A stretch of 64,000 nucleotides of DNA from Massilia pinisoli (GCF_024753285.1 NZ_JANUGW010000026.1:1-64000); one strand, 5' to 3'; counted from the first letter of the stretch, positions 38,786-47,901 are shown. The notes: generated by a model from the letters alone, not told the origin. Translations and numbers: made by a program.

Positions 38786-39643
38786 ATGATGAATCTCGGA
38801 ACGAACGCTCTGAAACTCATCGGTGCCGGCCTGATGCTTCACTGCGCCGTCGCGCATGCCGACCCGTACGTCTTTTCCACCGGCGTCGTGGACGGCCGCA
38901 TGGCCGCGTTGTCCCGGCCGGGGGCGTCGGAAACGGAGACAGCCGACGACTTCATCATCGCGCAGCACACGAACGTCACGCGCGCCACGTTCACCGGCCT
39001 GCTCACCAACGACGTGCCGCTGTCGTCCATCACCGACATCCAGGTCGAAATCTATCGCGTGTTTCCGAAGGATTCCAGCTCGCCGCCATCGGGCAGGGCC
39101 CCGACCCGTAACAACTCGCCGTCGGACGTCGCGTTCGATTCGCGTGCGCTCAGTGCGTCCGGGCTCACCTTCACGACCGATGTGCTGGCGACGGGTTTCA
39201 CCGCCCTGAACTCCGTCGTGAACGGCATCAACGCGGTGCCGAACCAGACGACGGGCGGCGAGGGCGCCGTCACCGGAACCGAGGTCCAGTTCACCGTCGA
39301 TTTCGCCACGCCGTTCGATCTCGCGGCCGACCATTATTTCTTCGTGCCGCAGGTCGCGGTCACGGGCGGTAATTTTCTCTGGCTGTCCACCGCGCACCCG
39401 ATCGTCCCGCCGGGCACGCCATTCTCACCCGACCTGCAATCGTGGATCAGGAACGGGAACATCGAACCCGACTGGCTGCGCGTCGGCACCGACATCGTGG
39501 GCGGCGTCCCGGCACCCACGTTCAACCAGGCGTTCACGTTGACCGGCGAGACCGTACCGATCCCCGAACCCCTGTCGGCGGGCCTCGTCGCGATCGGCCT
39601 GCTGGCGCTCGTGCACCACAGGGCGCGCAGGGCGCGGCGCTAG
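38786..39643 (+). CDS. PEP-CTERM sorted secreted protein, function unknown
   Basis: A 285-residue exported protein. A signal peptide (ending about AVAHA) leads, and the C-terminus has the PEP-CTERM sorting signal: VPIPEP, a hydrophobic span (LSAGLVAIGLLALV) and a basic tail (HHRARRARR). Such proteins are processed by exosortase and usually stay at the surface or enter the exopolysaccharide matrix. The body is Thr/Ser-rich beta structure with no catalytic motif I recognise. A gaaagga site precedes the ATG at 38786. Its stop abuts the stop of the convergent ThuA gene with no bases between. Confidence 0.88.
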   Translation: MMNLGTNALKLIGAGLMLHCAVAHADPYVFSTGVVDGRMAALSRPGASETETADDFIIAQHTNVTRATFTGLLTNDVPLSSITDIQVEIYRVFPKDSSSPPSGRAPTRNNSPSDVAFDSRALSASGLTFTTDVLATGFTALNSVVNGINAVPNQTTGGEGAVTGTEVQFTVDFATPFDLAADHYFFVPQVAVTGGNFLWLSTAHPIVPPGTPFSPDLQSWIRNGNIEPDWLRVGTDIVGGVPAPTFNQAFTLTGETVPIPEPLSAGLVAIGLLALVHHRARRARR

Positions 39644-40408
39644 TCAGCGCTGGCCCTTGCCCGTCGCCGCCCACCAGATGCCGCCCATCAGGTGGGCCAG
39701 GTATTGCGGGTCGCGGTACATCTCGACGTTGTGGCCGAGCAGCGTGACGAACACGCGGCCCTGTTCATAACGGTGATACCACGAGACGGGGTGGTCGCGG
39801 CCCATGCCCGTCGCGACCTGGCCCGGCCAGATGCGCGTGGGGTCGTAGCTCGATTCGTCCACGTTCAGCACGGGGTGGATGGCGACGTTGTACGGGTTCG
39901 TCGTCTCGTACCACTCGTCGCTCCAGATCCAGCGCGGCGGGATGCCGAACGTCGCGGGGAAACCGTTGTCGACGACGTCGACGGCGGCCGTCTGCAGGAA
40001 CGGATGGATCTTGACGGAGCGGCCGACGAGCTTCTCGTACCACACCCACCCGTTTGGCGGCGTGATCGCGGCGCGGTGTACGATGACGGCATTGCCGCCG
40101 CCGCGCATATACGCCTCGAAGTGCGCGCGCTGCGCCGGGTTCAGCTCCTCGCCGGGCGTGTTGAGGAAGACGACGGCCGCGTACTGCGTCAAGTCGCCGT
40201 CGAAGGCCTCGGTCTTGTTCGTGTACGTGAACTCGAACGCGTGCAGCTTGGCCAGCTTTTCCAGGCTGTCGCGCGCGACGGGGATGTATTCGTAGTGGTA
40301 CTTGTTGGGGATGGCCAGCACGAGCAGCTTGTACTGGCTGTCGGCCCGCGCGGTGGGCGTGGCCAGTACGGCTGCGGCGGCCAGCGCCGGCATGAGTTTT
40401 CTTTTCAT
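39644..40408 (-). CDS. Exported ThuA-domain protein
   Basis: A 254-residue ThuA/trehalose-utilisation-type protein with a class I glutamine amidotransferase-like fold. A signal peptide covers about residues 1-22. Core blocks are YKLLVLAIPNKYHYEYI, YAAVVFLNTPGEELN, GGGNAVIVHRAAI and the end GHNVEMYRDPQYLAHLMGGIWWA. The domain appears with carbohydrate-active enzymes but its reaction is undefined. Its ATG overlaps the TGA of the upstream esterase gene (ATGA). It is the last gene of the leftward operon. Confidence 0.88.
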   Translation of the reverse strand: MKRKLMPALAAAAVLATPTARADSQYKLLVLAIPNKYHYEYIPVARDSLEKLAKLHAFEFTYTNKTEAFDGDLTQYAAVVFLNTPGEELNPAQRAHFEAYMRGGGNAVIVHRAAITPPNGWVWYEKLVGRSVKIHPFLQTAAVDVVDNGFPATFGIPPRWIWSDEWYETTNPYNVAIHPVLNVDESSYDPTRIWPGQVATGMGRDHPVSWYHRYEQGRVFVTLLGHNVEMYRDPQYLAHLMGGIWWAATGKGQR

Positions 40409-41310
40409 GGCGCGGGCACGCCTTCCGGCTTGCGGCCATTGCGTGGCACGAGCCAGCCCCCGTCGGACAGCCAGTCGGACAGGCGATCGGGCCAGTGCTG
40501 CAGCGAGATGCGCTCGCCGCGCTGACCCACATTGAAGGCGTGGTCCGTGTCGGCGTACAGGTGCAGCTCGGCCGACACGCCGGCCTTCACGAGCTGCTGA
40601 TACAAGGTGAGCGTCGGCGGCATGCAGCACGTGTCGCGCGAACCCGCGACGAGGAACGCGGGCGGCGCACCGTCGACGGCCCTGGCGGGTGAGCCCAGCG
40701 GTCCGGGATACACGAGCACCTGGAAGTCCGGGCGCGCGCTCTGGCGGTCCAGCGCATCCGGTTTGCCGCGTTGCGCGGGCTCCGGATTGTCCGCGACGAG
40801 CGACACGAGCTCACCGCCGGCCGAGAAGCCCATGACGCCCACGCGCTGCGGGTCGACACCGTATTCGCCCGCATGCGCGCGCACCCAGCGCACGGCGCGG
40901 CGCAGGTCGGCCGCGCCGTCGCCGTCGATGCTGTAGCCGGGCGAGTCCGGATCGCGCGCGAGCCGGTATTTCAGCACGAAGGCCGTGACGCCCATGCGGT
41001 TCAGCAGCTTGCCCGCGACGACGCCTTCGTTCTGGAACACGAGCATGCGGTGGTCGCCGCCCGGCACGACGACGATCGCCGCGCCGTTCGCATGGCGTGC
41101 ATCGGCGCGCAGCACCGTCAGCGAAGGGTCGTGCACGTTGCTGACGTAGGCGCCGTCCTTGAGCTTTTCGGGTTCGCCGTGGCGTTTTTCGGAACCGGGC
41201 GCGCCGTCCGGCCACAGTTGAAATACGGGCGGCACGGCCTGCTGCGCCAGGGCGCCGCCGGCGCAACCCAGCGCCAGCAGGAGAGTTGCGCAAAGACGCT
41301 TAGTCGACAT
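40405..41310 (-). CDS. Exported alpha/beta hydrolase, acetyl-esterase type
   Basis: A 301-residue exported esterase. A signal peptide (1-24, ending GGALAQ) precedes a BD-FAE/acetylxylan-esterase-like fold. Visible parts are the oxyanion region IVVVPGGDHR, the nucleophile elbow GFSAGGELVS, and the His block YADTDHAFNVG. It may remove acetyl groups from an oligosaccharide. Its ATG lies 11 bp inside the upstream GH55-like gene, so it is co-translated with it. Confidence 0.88.
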   Translation of the reverse strand: MSTKRLCATLLLALGCAGGALAQQAVPPVFQLWPDGAPGSEKRHGEPEKLKDGAYVSNVHDPSLTVLRADARHANGAAIVVVPGGDHRMLVFQNEGVVAGKLLNRMGVTAFVLKYRLARDPDSPGYSIDGDGAADLRRAVRWVRAHAGEYGVDPQRVGVMGFSAGGELVSLVADNPEPAQRGKPDALDRQSARPDFQVLVYPGPLGSPARAVDGAPPAFLVAGSRDTCCMPPTLTLYQQLVKAGVSAELHLYADTDHAFNVGQRGERISLQHWPDRLSDWLSDGGWLVPRNGRKPEGVPAP

Positions 41311-44300
41311 GGCTCGTGTACAGGCTGTGGTGGGTGAGGATGAAGAGGGTGCGTCCGTCGGCACCGCCGAAGACGAGTTGCAGCGGGCGTTCCGGCACGT
41401 CGATGCGGCCGCGTGCCTTGCCATCCGGGCCGACCACGAACACCTGGCCGTTCGCCACGTAGACGTTGCCGTCCGGGCCGAGCACCGCGCTCTCGCCGCC
41501 ACGATCGGCGACGGGTTTCAAGTCCGTGACGGCACCACCTTGACCCATCAAGCCGCTGAACGTGCGGTTCTCGGAACCGTTCGTGAACACGACGCGCTCG
41601 CCCACGCGCGCGCTGGTGAAGCCGTGCGTGTCGAGCGTGTCGGACCAGCGGTAACCCAGGTGATCGGTCGGGCCCTGGCGCGTGACGCGGTAGGCGGGCA
41701 GCACGAGACTGCCGTCCGGCGACACGTATTCCTGCGCCTTCGGCTTCGCCACGTCGCGCGCGAACATCTCGGCCAGCGTGGTGAACTCGTAGGTCTTCGG
41801 ATCGATCTGGTCCTGGAACTCGCCGTTCTGCCAGAAGTTGACGGGGATGGCCACGCGCGCATCCGCATGCGCTGCGACGGCCGTCGGCTTAATGATCGTG
41901 ACACCTTCCGGCGTCGGCGGCGCGTCCGGCTTGAATGCGTACACGGTGGCGCCTTGGCCGTAGTGCGACAGCACCATCACGTTGCCGCTGCGGTCGATGG
42001 CGAGGTTGATGGGGTCGAGCGGCGCGTCGCGCACGATCTCCAGGCCGCGTTCGCGGCTCCACGCGTGGATGCGCTTGAAGTGGCGGTCGATGAAGAACAG
42101 CTTGCCCTTCGCGTCGACGGCGCCGCCGGCGATCGAATAAAAGCCGTCCGCGACCTTCTCGACCTTGCCCATCGGCGCGGGCGCGCTCGCCTGCGTGCCC
42201 GTGTAGTCGAGGATGGCGAACTCGCGCTCGCGCACCTGGATGTTGTGCGTGACGTCGACGATGGCGTTCTCGTACGGGTATTTCGACGCGCGCGCATACG
42301 TCGTGCAGCCGTTTTCGTCGCAGGTGGCGAAACCGCTCTCGCCGTTCACATGCACGTTGCGGAAGTGGATGTCGCTGGAGTTCGCGATGCGCACGGCCGT
42401 CAGCGCGGGCTTGATGGAGCGCGTGACGCGGTAGCCGTGGTAGTTCGCGAACAGGATGTTCTTCGAGTTGCGGATGTCGAGCGACGTGGAATCCATGCCG
42501 TCGCGGACTTCCTCTTCCGTCTGCGGTGCGTAGAACGACCAGTTCTCCACGCCGTCCAGCACGATCTCGTTGCGAATGTGGTGCTCGGCCGAGAGTTCGT
42601 ACACGCGGCCAGGGGTCTTCGTGTTCGTCACGTAGAACCCGGCCTGCGCATAGCCGCTGGGCGACCAGATGCCGGTGAACGTGCCGCCGCCGCCGTCCGT
42701 CACCCAGACGCTCGGGTACTGGCGGTCCCACCACAGGGTCGTGTCCCAGCGGTCGGTCTTCTTGTACGGATCGGCGCGCGTGCCGTCGTACAGACGCGTG
42801 CCGTGGCCGCCCTGGATGCGCACGTCGTCCACGAGGGATTGCTCGCCCGCGCGCCACAGCAGGGCGACGGCGCGGTTGTTCACTTCACCCGTCGCGAGGC
42901 CGATGCCGGACACGATGCCCGCGCCGCCACGCGCGCTTTCGAGCAGCGCCTTCGGCGTGTCGACACCCTGGAACAGCGGGGAGCCGTTCGGCAGCACGAG
43001 CTGCGTCAGGCCCGGATGCAGGCCGACGATCACGGTGTCCGGCTTCATGCGGATCGTGTCGTTGACCATGTAGAAGCCCTGCGGCAGGTAGACGACGTGG
43101 TGGCTGTCGATGGCTTTCTGGATGGCGGCCGTGTCGTCCGCGCGGCCGTCGCCCTGCGCGCCGAATTTGCGCACGTTGGCCCATTCCTTCGTCGGCGGCA
43201 GCGGCTTCAACACGCGCCGAGGCGTGGCCTTCGTGTTCACAGGCGCCGTCTTGTACACGGTCGTGAAATGGCCCGGTACGCCCAGCTGCTCCAGCTTCAT
43301 GCCGTACTCGAGTTCCGTGACTTCGTACGCGCGGCCCGCGCCGGCGAGGGTCTTGCCGCTGTCGCGAAAGCGCGCGAACGTGGGCACGTTCTGCGCGGAC
43401 GCATGCTCGAAGGCGATTTGCGTGTAGACGTTGTCCTCGTTGCTGATGACGACGGCGGCCTTCGGCACGTTCTCGAAGCGGACGTTCTTCGCGTACAACC
43501 AGTCGCCGTAGCCGCGGTCGATGTCGATGCCGATCGGTGTGTCGCGGATGTCGACGTTGTCCAGCGTGAGCCCGGCCTCGTGCTCGCGGATGGCGGCGTC
43601 GCGCTGGCCGTCGAACGCGGCGTCGACGAGCGTGAACTGCCACGCGGGCGACGTCTTCTCCGCGAGGATGCCGTAGCGGCCGCCGTGGAATTTGAGGTCG
43701 TACGCGATATTCCCCACGTGGTACACGCCTGCGAGGCCGCTGCCGATGTGGAAGTCGATGTGCGACAGGTTCGAGTGCTGCGCCGTGTGCATGCGCACGC
43801 CGGTGGCGGCCGGGTTGCCGTCGCCGATCTCGAAGTCCACGTTCGACAGCACGGAATAGAAGGTGGCGGAGTTCGCGTCGCGCACGTCGTGCTGCGCGCC
43901 GACGGCGCCCACGACGGGCATCGGCACCTTGCCGACCGTGTACTGGTCGCCCCCGGTGAAGATCACCATGTTCGCGACGCCCTGCTGGAAGCCCGGCGTC
44001 TTCGGCGCCAGCACGAACACGGGCCGCGTCGCGCCCACGCCGTACACGCGCACGGCGAGCGGGATCAGGATGCTCTTCGTGATGCGGTAGCGGCCGGACG
44101 GCAGGAACACGACGCCGCCTTCGCCCTTGTTGGCGGCGGCGTCGATGGCTTGCTGGATGGCGGCGCTGTCGTCCGTCTTGCCGTCACCTTGCGCATGCAC
44201 GACGACGGCATGCGGATCGTCGGGCATGGTCTGGAACGCTGACACGGACGCCGCCTGGCCGGGCGCGGCGCATGCGAGGAGGGCCGCCGCCGCGAGTGCG

Positions 44301-44329
44301 CGCGGCAGCGGGAATAGCGTAGTCTTCAT
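41300..44329 (-). CDS. Exported GH55-like double beta-helix protein fused to a beta-propeller
   Basis: A 1009-residue exported protein. A signal peptide (1-26) is followed by two pectate-lyase-superfamily right-handed beta-helices. The first begins at DGKTDDSAAIQQAIDAA (about residue 50), the second at GDGRADDTAAIQKAID (about 400). This tandem arrangement is that of GH55 exo-beta-1,3-glucanases. From about residue 745 the sequence changes to SMP-30/NHL-like repeats (GGAVDAKGKLFFIDRHFKRIHAWS, NLAIDRSGNVMVLSHYG, ESAVLGPDGNVYVANGQV). Substrate and catalytic residues are not clear by eye. It lies 17 bp after gntT in the operon. Confidence 0.85.
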   Translation of the reverse strand: MKTTLFPLPRALAAAALLACAAPGQAASVSAFQTMPDDPHAVVVHAQGDGKTDDSAAIQQAIDAAANKGEGGVVFLPSGRYRITKSILIPLAVRVYGVGATRPVFVLAPKTPGFQQGVANMVIFTGGDQYTVGKVPMPVVGAVGAQHDVRDANSATFYSVLSNVDFEIGDGNPAATGVRMHTAQHSNLSHIDFHIGSGLAGVYHVGNIAYDLKFHGGRYGILAEKTSPAWQFTLVDAAFDGQRDAAIREHEAGLTLDNVDIRDTPIGIDIDRGYGDWLYAKNVRFENVPKAAVVISNEDNVYTQIAFEHASAQNVPTFARFRDSGKTLAGAGRAYEVTELEYGMKLEQLGVPGHFTTVYKTAPVNTKATPRRVLKPLPPTKEWANVRKFGAQGDGRADDTAAIQKAIDSHHVVYLPQGFYMVNDTIRMKPDTVIVGLHPGLTQLVLPNGSPLFQGVDTPKALLESARGGAGIVSGIGLATGEVNNRAVALLWRAGEQSLVDDVRIQGGHGTRLYDGTRADPYKKTDRWDTTLWWDRQYPSVWVTDGGGGTFTGIWSPSGYAQAGFYVTNTKTPGRVYELSAEHHIRNEIVLDGVENWSFYAPQTEEEVRDGMDSTSLDIRNSKNILFANYHGYRVTRSIKPALTAVRIANSSDIHFRNVHVNGESGFATCDENGCTTYARASKYPYENAIVDVTHNIQVREREFAILDYTGTQASAPAPMGKVEKVADGFYSIAGGAVDAKGKLFFIDRHFKRIHAWSRERGLEIVRDAPLDPINLAIDRSGNVMVLSHYGQGATVYAFKPDAPPTPEGVTIIKPTAVAAHADARVAIPVNFWQNGEFQDQIDPKTYEFTTLAEMFARDVAKPKAQEYVSPDGSLVLPAYRVTRQGPTDHLGYRWSDTLDTHGFTSARVGERVVFTNGSENRTFSGLMGQGGAVTDLKPVADRGGESAVLGPDGNVYVANGQVFVVGPDGKARGRIDVPERPLQLVFGGADGRTLFILTHHSLYTSHVD

Positions 44330-44346
44330 GGTTGTTATCCTTATTC

Positions 44347-45663
44347 TCAGGCGACGAACAGCGACAGCAGCATCACGAACAGCAGTCCGAACACGCCGAC
44401 GAGGGTCTCCATCATCGTCCACGAGCGGAACGTATCCCGGAGCGACAGGCCGAAGTATTCCTTGAACATCCAGAAGCCCGAATCGTTCACGTGACTGAAC
44501 ATCAGGCTCCCGGCACCGACGGCCAGTACCATCAGGTTCGGATTGACGCCGGAGCTTTGCACGAGCGGCCCGACGACGCCGGCCGCCGTGATGCCGGCCA
44601 CCGTGGCGGAGCCCAGGCAGACGCGGATGAGTGTAGCGACGGCCCAGCCGAGCAGCAGCGGCGGCACCGGCAGGTGTGCCAGCTGCGTACCCAGTTCCGC
44701 ACTGACGCCGGACTGCGTCAGCACTTCCTTCAGGCCGCCGGCGCCCGCGATGATCATCAGGATCGGCGAGATCTCGCGCAGCGCGCCCGCGGCGCTGTCC
44801 GTCACCCGGGCGAACGGCAGGCCGCGGCCGATGCCCAGCGTGACGGCCGCGACGCCGTACGACAGCAGCATCACGACGAGCGGGCTCGCAAGAAAGCCGA
44901 GCGGTTTCGACAGGTCCGGGCGGACGAGGGTGACGAGCGTGAGGGCGCCCAGCAGCACGACGGGCAGCAGCGCCGTCGCGAAGCTATTGAAGGTGCCGGG
45001 CAGTTCGCTGTCCGGCACGTCCTGCTGCGCGCTGCGGAACATTGGCGCGGGCTCGCCGCGGATGTGCTTCAGCGACATCGCGAAGATCGGCCCCGCGATG
45101 ATGAGGGTCGGGATCGCGACGACGAGGCCATACAACAACGTCTTGCCCATGTCCGCGTGGACGGCGACGACGAGCGCCGTCGCGGACGGGTGCGGCGGCA
45201 GGAAGCCGTGCGCGATCGACAGGCCCGCCAGCAGCGGCATGCCGAGCGCCACGGCCGGCCGGCCCGACTGGACCACGAGCGAGAAGATCAGCGGGATCAT
45301 CAGCACGAAGCCGACGTTGTAGTAAAGGGGGAGGCCGACGACGAAGCCGGTGACGGTCATCGCGATCGGGAGACGGTGCATGCCGAGTTTATCGACGAGG
45401 CTCGTGGCGATGCGCCGGGCTGCGCCGGTGTCGGCGATCAGCTTGCCGAAGATGGCGCCCAGGCAGATCACGACGACGAGGGACCCGAGCAGGTCACCGA
45501 TCCCCTTTTCGATGGCGCCCGGGATCTTCGCGGCGGGCATCCCGAGCATCAAGGCGGCGACGATGGCCGCGACGACGAATGCGATCAGCGGCTGAATCTT
45601 GCCCCACGCGATCATCACCGTCAGCAGGCCCACGGCCAGCAATACGGACAGGAGATTCCACAT
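44347..45663 (-). CDS. gntT: GntP-family gluconate/sugar-acid permease
   Basis: A 438-residue inner-membrane permease of the GntP family. About 12-14 hydrophobic spans are visible. Family blocks include FVVGLPLYYNVGFVLMIPL, GFLPPHPSATAL, MIIAGAGGLKEVL and the C-terminal SHVNDSGFWMFKEYFG. It imports gluconate or a related aldonate. The start ATG at 45663 gives MWNLLSVLLAVGLL, the usual family N-terminus. It lies 204 bp after gntK and 17 bp before the GH55-like gene. The symbol reflects family and neighbour rather than proven substrate. Confidence 0.9.
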   Translation of the reverse strand: MWNLLSVLLAVGLLTVMIAWGKIQPLIAFVVAAIVAALMLGMPAAKIPGAIEKGIGDLLGSLVVVICLGAIFGKLIADTGAARRIATSLVDKLGMHRLPIAMTVTGFVVGLPLYYNVGFVLMIPLIFSLVVQSGRPAVALGMPLLAGLSIAHGFLPPHPSATALVVAVHADMGKTLLYGLVVAIPTLIIAGPIFAMSLKHIRGEPAPMFRSAQQDVPDSELPGTFNSFATALLPVVLLGALTLVTLVRPDLSKPLGFLASPLVVMLLSYGVAAVTLGIGRGLPFARVTDSAAGALREISPILMIIAGAGGLKEVLTQSGVSAELGTQLAHLPVPPLLLGWAVATLIRVCLGSATVAGITAAGVVGPLVQSSGVNPNLMVLAVGAGSLMFSHVNDSGFWMFKEYFGLSLRDTFRSWTMMETLVGVFGLLFVMLLSLFVA

Positions 45664-45867
45664 GGCGGCCTCCGTCAGACGTCGTGGCGCGGACTGCCTT
45701 GCGGGGCGGCCGGCATGCCGCATGCGCTGGCGCTGGCGAGGTTGGTCAGGGGCCGTTGTCGTTGTGTAGGCATGGTGTCTCCATTGTTGGTGTAGGTGGC
45801 GTGCCGCCTCGGTGGTGGGCGGCTGGGCCGGGATGCGACGACGCTTTGCTGCGGTGATGCCGTGTGT

Positions 45868-46410
45868 TCAGTCCTTCCTGTGAGTCGATGCGATGATGCT
45901 GGCCACCAGCGCATCCGGTGGCTGGGTCGTGTCCAAGGTGAGGCCTGCCTCGCCGGGCTGCAGGGGCTCGAGGTCGCGCAACTGGCTGTCCAGCAGCGAG
46001 ATCGGCATGTAATGGCCGATCCGGGTTTGCATGCGCGCGGCGATCATGCCGCGCGGACCTTGCAAGTGGGCGAAGCGCAGGTCCGGATCGGCCTGGCGCA
46101 GCAGGTCGCGGTAGCGCCGCTTGAGCGCCGAGCATGACACGACGATGCCTTCGCCCCGTGCGCGCGCCGCGCCGATCTCGCGCGCCAGCGCCTGCAGCCA
46201 GCCGGCGCGGTCGTCGTCCGTCAGCGGCTCGCCGGCCGACATCTTGATCACGTTCGGTGCAGGGTGGTAGGCGTCACCCTCGATGAAGGCAACGCCGAAC
46301 GCCTGCGCGAGGGCTGCGCCGACGGTGCTCTTGCCGCATCCGCAGACGCCCATGATGACCCAGCGGCGCCCATTGCCCGGCTGGTCGGCTATATCGCTTG
46401 GTGGTGCCAT
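45868..46410 (-). CDS. gntK: Gluconokinase
   Basis: A 180-residue kinase that phosphorylates gluconate to 6-phosphogluconate. The P-loop GVCGCGKSTVG starts at residue 21. Other signature parts are FIEGDAYHP, KMSAGEPLTDDDRAGWL, CSALKRRYRDLLR and GHYMPISLLDSQLRDLE. It is about the length of E. coli GntK. It heads the leftward operon, and two LacI-type operators lie upstream, as expected for GntR control. Confidence 0.94.
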   Translation of the reverse strand: MAPPSDIADQPGNGRRWVIMGVCGCGKSTVGAALAQAFGVAFIEGDAYHPAPNVIKMSAGEPLTDDDRAGWLQALAREIGAARARGEGIVVSCSALKRRYRDLLRQADPDLRFAHLQGPRGMIAARMQTRIGHYMPISLLDSQLRDLEPLQPGEAGLTLDTTQPPDALVASIIASTHRKD

Positions 46411-46441
46411 GCTGTCTCTCTTTCCGTCAATTCGAAGCGAC

Positions 46442-46455
46442 CGTTAGCGCTATCA
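46442..46455. promoter_or_regulatory. LacI/GntR-type operator 1 of gntK
   Basis: CGTTAGCGCTATCA, an imperfect palindrome around GCGC. It ends 31 bp upstream of the gntK ATG and so overlaps the likely promoter. Confidence 0.65.
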
Positions 46456-46600
46456 TTTGCGCTAAGTCTTCAATATGGCGGTGGATTTGTAAAGGGTTAT
46501 TCGTGCTGCATAGCGAAACGGGAGCATGTGCCGGTCCGGTTACGCGCCTGGGATGAGGTGTGGATGCTTGCCGTTTCAGAGGGAAACGACCGGCGTGCCT

Positions 46601-46614
46601 TGATAGCGCTATCA
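46601..46614. promoter_or_regulatory. LacI/GntR-type operator 2 of gntK
   Basis: TGATAGCGCTATCA is a perfect 14-bp palindrome, lying 159 bp from operator 1. Two boxes at this spacing could support DNA looping by a LacI-family repressor. Confidence 0.7.
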
Positions 46615-46782
46615 TTGATGCATGGCGGCATGAATAGGTAAGGTGTGGCGTTTACGACACCATTGCGTGGACGCGTCAGATAGTTGGACGACTCCCGCTC
46701 TCGCATCGCACGCCGGATGCAGGACTCATCAGTTGCAACTAACCGACTTCATGACGCGCGACCTGTGGGCTGTAAAGCGCGC

Positions 46783-47901
46783 TCAGCCGGGCGGGGACGT
46801 GGGCGTGGCCGCGCTCGTGATCTTGGCCCGGTGCAGCCGTATCTGCATGGCGACCATCCTCAGGGCAGCCAGGAAAGGTACGGACAGGAAGATGCCCGAG
46901 ACCCCTGCCAGCTCCTCGCCGGCGAGCAGGCCGAACACGACGAGGATCGGCGGCACGTCCACACCTTCGCTCATCAGGTAAGGGTTCAGCATGTAGTCCT
47001 GGAAGATCCGGTACGCGGCGATGAAGGCGACGACCCAGCCGACGTGCTCGTAGCCGCTGAACAGGGCCACGCCCACGATGGCGGCCGCCGCAACGAGCGG
47101 ACCCAGCACGGGGATCACTTCGAGCAAGGCTGCGATGGCGGCCAGCAGCAGCGCGAACGGCACGCCCATCAGCGACAGCACGAGCCCATAGACGATCAAT
47201 GTCGCCAGCGACAGCAGGGCCAGCGCCCGCACATAGCTCGACAGCACCGTGTTCAGGCCGTGCAGCACGCCGGTCCAAAAGGGGCCGTTGCGGCGGTGGC
47301 TCACCGTCACGAGCAATTCGTCGAAGACGGGTGCCTGCAGGATCATCAGGAAGCTCAGGATCGGCACGACGACGACGTAGATCAGGTTGCCGGCCAGGTG
47401 CATGAGCCCGGCGCCGATATTGCGCATGAACGGCATCGCCTGCGACGAGCCGCCCTGGAGCAGGTCGCGCAGGAACCCGGCGAGGCGCGCGCGCAAAGGT
47501 TCGAGCACGCCGGGCAGCGGCAGCCGCCGTTCCAGGGTCGCGGGGTCGAGCAGCGTCGGCAGCTGCTGTGCCAGCGTCGTCGCCTGCTCGGCCACCTGGT
47601 TGCCGAACAGCGCGACGGCCAGCGCGACGAGCGCCACGACGACGAGGTACACGAGGCCCAGCAGGGGCATGCGCGGAACGCGGCCACCCACGACGCGCTG
47701 GGCCAGCACGAACAGCGGGTAGATGAGGTAGCTGAACAGGACGGCGATCAGCATCACCAGCAGGGTCGTCCGCACGAGGAAGACGCCATACAAGCCTGCC
47801 ACGACCAGCGCGGCCGTCCACACCACGCGGGCCGTACGCGCATCGATACCGAACACGGGGCCTCCCTGACCATGGGCCGTCGTCGCGGCCGTTGTCGGCA
47901 T
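46783..47901 (-). CDS. AI-2E family permease
   Basis: A 372-residue polytopic inner-membrane protein of the AI-2E/PerM/YdiK family. About 8 hydrophobic spans are visible, with a cytoplasmic or periplasmic amphipathic middle section (about 95-160). Family blocks are LLVMLIAVLFSYLIYPLF, GVPFALLLAAIAALLEVIPVLGPL and the C-terminal GEELAGVSGIFLSVPFLAAL. Members export diverse small molecules or act as Na+/H+ antiporters; the AI-2 role is only one case. The gene stands alone and is divergent from the next. Confidence 0.9.
   Translation of the reverse strand: MPTTAATTAHGQGGPVFGIDARTARVVWTAALVVAGLYGVFLVRTTLLVMLIAVLFSYLIYPLFVLAQRVVGGRVPRMPLLGLVYLVVVALVALAVALFGNQVAEQATTLAQQLPTLLDPATLERRLPLPGVLEPLRARLAGFLRDLLQGGSSQAMPFMRNIGAGLMHLAGNLIYVVVVPILSFLMILQAPVFDELLVTVSHRRNGPFWTGVLHGLNTVLSSYVRALALLSLATLIVYGLVLSLMGVPFALLLAAIAALLEVIPVLGPLVAAAAIVGVALFSGYEHVGWVVAFIAAYRIFQDYMLNPYLMSEGVDVPPILVVFGLLAGEELAGVSGIFLSVPFLAALRMVAMQIRLHRAKITSAATPTSPPG

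Larger units (their letters stand above)
46411..46782. promoter_or_regulatory. Regulatory gap upstream of gntK, no gene seen
   Basis: The 372-bp gap between gntK and the AI-2E family gene has no convincing reading frame. It holds two operator-like palindromes (46442-46455 and 46601-46614). No regulator gene is present. Confidence 0.6.

Noticed and set aside
41309..44242. 977-codon plus-strand frame opposite the GH55-like gene
   Set aside because: Antisense shadow with no domain and no ribosome site; the minus-strand gene has a signal peptide and helix repeats.
46497..46706. Short frames in the gap upstream of gntK as a possible regulator gene
   Set aside because: No helix-turn-helix or other conserved motif, and they overlap the operator palindromes.
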